A DNA stretch of 64,000 nucleotides, taken from Tamlana sp. I1. GTDB taxonomy: Bacteria > Bacteroidota > Bacteroidia > Flavobacteriales > Flavobacteriaceae. The stretch spans positions 1 through 64,000 of the forward strand of contig NZ_JACLAF010000015.1 in the NCBI RefSeq assembly GCF_015355625.1, read 5' to 3'. Both the position numbers and the translations under genes were made by a program. Position 1 is the stretch's first letter. Each line of letters starts with the position of its first letter. The notes beneath the pieces were generated by a model that searched no databases, was not told where the DNA came from, and saw nothing but the letters and a program-made list of their open reading frames with translations. This document shows positions 62,670 through 64,000 of this stretch, piece after piece.

Positions 62670-62822
62670 AAGCTCATTTGTGAGGTTCTACTTGATTAAA
62701 TTTAGTAATCTATTTACTGATTAGTCGTTAAAATGATAAATGTTTTCAACAAAGTAATGAACAGGCATTGTTTTTGTTGCTTGTTTTTCTTTTTAAAAGC
62801 TGTAAATCAGTGTTTTAATATT

Positions 62823-64000
62823 TTATTGATTTTTGTGGATTTCTTCTAAAATCTCTAAAATTATAGCACAACCTTCTATAATTTCGCTGTTAGAAATGGT
62901 TAAGGGTGGTGTAATTCTTACCGCTTTCGGCTCGAAGAGTAGCCAGAATAAAATTAAACCTTTGTCTTGAGCGGTTAATATTAATTGATTTGTAATAGCA
63001 TCAGAAGGCGTAATTAATGCTAACATGAGTCCTCTTCCTCTAATTTCGGTAATTAATGGATGTACGAGTTGCTCACGAAAAAGTTGTTCTTTTTCTAAGC
63101 TTTGTTGCATTAAATCACTTTCTGTAATTTCTTTTAACGTGGCTAACGCCGAAGCCGCTATAATTGGATGGCCGCCAAAAGTTGTGATGTGACCTAACTT
63201 GGGTTTGTCTTGTAACAAGTCCATAAGTTCGCTAGAGGCTGTAAATGCGCCAATAGGCATGCCACCGCCTAAACCTTTTCCTGTAACTAAAATATCTGGA
63301 ATGCAATTGTAGTTTTCAAAACCAAAAAGCTTTCCAGTTCTTCCCATACCAGGCTGAATTTCATCTAATATTAAAAGTGCCCCAACTTTTGAGCATTGGG
63401 TTCTTACTTTTTCTAAAAACCCATTTTTGGGTTCTATAAAACCAGCACCACCTTGAATGGTTTCTAGAATAACACAGGCTGTTTTAGTGGTTATTAGGTT
63501 TAAATCATTCTCGTTATTGAAGCTAATAAATTTAACATCTGGTAATAAGGGTCTAAAAGCTTGTTTGCGTTCTTCAACCCCCATAACACTCATCGATCCC
63601 ATGGTATTTCCGTGGTAAGCTTTGTTTGCTGCAATTATTTCACTGCGTCCTGTAGCGCGTTTTGCTAATTTTAAGGCGCCTTCAATGGCTTCGGTACCCG
63701 AGTTTGTTAAATAGGTTTTTCCAAGCGAAGTAGGCAAGTGGCTAGCTAAAAGCTTTGCAAGTTCTACAGCTGGTTTTTGAGCGTATTCCCCATAAACCAT
63801 CACGTGCATATATTTATCCAACTGCGCCTTAATGGCATGAACAACTTTGGGGTGATTATGCCCTAACGGACAAGCAGAGACGCCTGCAACAAAATCTAAA
63901 TAGCCTTTGTTGTTGGTGTCGTATATGTATGAACCACGCGCATGAGAGATTTCCAAACCCAATGGATGTGGTGAGGTTTGTGCTTGATATTTAAGGAATT
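62823..64000 (-). CDS. class III PLP-dependent aminotransferase (5' end beyond the window)
   Basis: About 390 residues are visible, and the frame stays open to the window edge: QAQTSPHPLGLEI precedes the part starting at 63962, as in family members, so the true start lies past 64000. GYLDFVAGVSACPLGHNHPKV, NSGTEAIEGALKLAKRATG, LILDEIQPGMGRTGKLF (cofactor aspartate) and TGKGLGGGMPIGAF (PLP lysine) are all present. It resembles acetylornithine/ornithine-type aminotransferases; substrate unassigned. Stop at 62823. Confidence 0.9.
   Translation of the reverse strand, partial: FLKYQAQTSPHPLGLEISHARGSYIYDTNNKGYLDFVAGVSACPLGHNHPKVVHAIKAQLDKYMHVMVYGEYAQKPAVELAKLLASHLPTSLGKTYLTNSGTEAIEGALKLAKRATGRSEIIAANKAYHGNTMGSMSVMGVEERKQAFRPLLPDVKFISFNNENDLNLITTKTACVILETIQGGAGFIEPKNGFLEKVRTQCSKVGALLILDEIQPGMGRTGKLFGFENYNCIPDILVTGKGLGGGMPIGAFTASSELMDLLQDKPKLGHITTFGGHPIIAASALATLKEITESDLMQQSLEKEQLFREQLVHPLITEIRGRGLMLALITPSDAITNQLILTAQDKGLILFWLLFEPKAVRITPPLTISNSEIIEGCAIILEILEEIHKNQ

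Overview
The window looks like chromosome from a marine-type member of the Flavobacteriaceae (phylum Bacteroidota). The DNA is visibly AT-rich. Promoters, where they can be read, follow the Bacteroidota pattern: a -7 element TAnnTTTG, and in front of the tRNA also an upstream TTTG. Lipoproteins have short signal peptides ending in a cysteine. Characteristic family genes are present: DUF4293, DUF4369, DUF349, the LolA/LptG/RibB block and a CarboxypepD_reg TonB receptor. Several dispersed intergenic palindromes also match those I associate with Flavobacteriaceae.

Layout. 1-6 kb: amino-acid-type permease, ClC channel, zinc metallopeptidase. 4.8-12.4 kb (minus strand): tpx, dgkA, ftsK, lolA, an LptF/G permease with an unusual C-terminal extension, and ribB with a degenerate RibA half. 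12.6-16.3 kb: peroxide defence (katG; ahpC-thioredoxin-DUF6952). 16.4-25.6 kb: NhaC antiporter, a lipoprotein, acyl-ACP thioesterase, Rho with a long disordered insert, FKBP isomerase, phosphoesterase and truA. 25.6-38 kb: an ABC exporter, then two arrays of one palindromic repeat family in opposite orientation, enclosing cdaA, folP, a DUF1599-DoxX-permease-TlpA-tpiA operon, prmA and clpS. 38-42 kb: a sulfur operon (Crp/Fnr regulator, two YeeE/YedE halves, TauE/SafE, MBL-rhodanese), then tRNA-Arg(ACG).

42.5-48.2 kb is the accessory part. It holds a sialidase-like secreted protein, bluB, and a 3.7 kb patch ending in a second, diverged copy of the bluB 3' end. The patch contains DUF3024 and what look like decayed toxin-immunity cassettes, plus two copies of a ~240 bp MITE-like element. 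48.3-53.3 kb: a cyclase-family hydrolase, a hemerythrin protein, a 7TM-AraC regulator and a TonB-dependent receptor.

53.3-56.5 kb holds the most striking unexplained structure. A ~90-nt unit occurs four times. Each copy has a CGACAT-AGC-ATGTCG palindrome about 41 nt before the predicted start, a TAAATTTG -7 element and a terminator hairpin, with a second terminator downstream. The four units lie as two ~660 bp blocks on either side of a divergent gene for a 12-TM, histidine-bearing membrane protein. I read them as a duplicated family of activator-controlled small RNAs. The window ends with housekeeping genes: DUF349, aroE, two DUF368 (PopT-type) carriers, a TPR protein and an edge-truncated class III aminotransferase.

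Assignments rest on reading motifs and ORFs by eye. No database search, folding or composition calculation was run.
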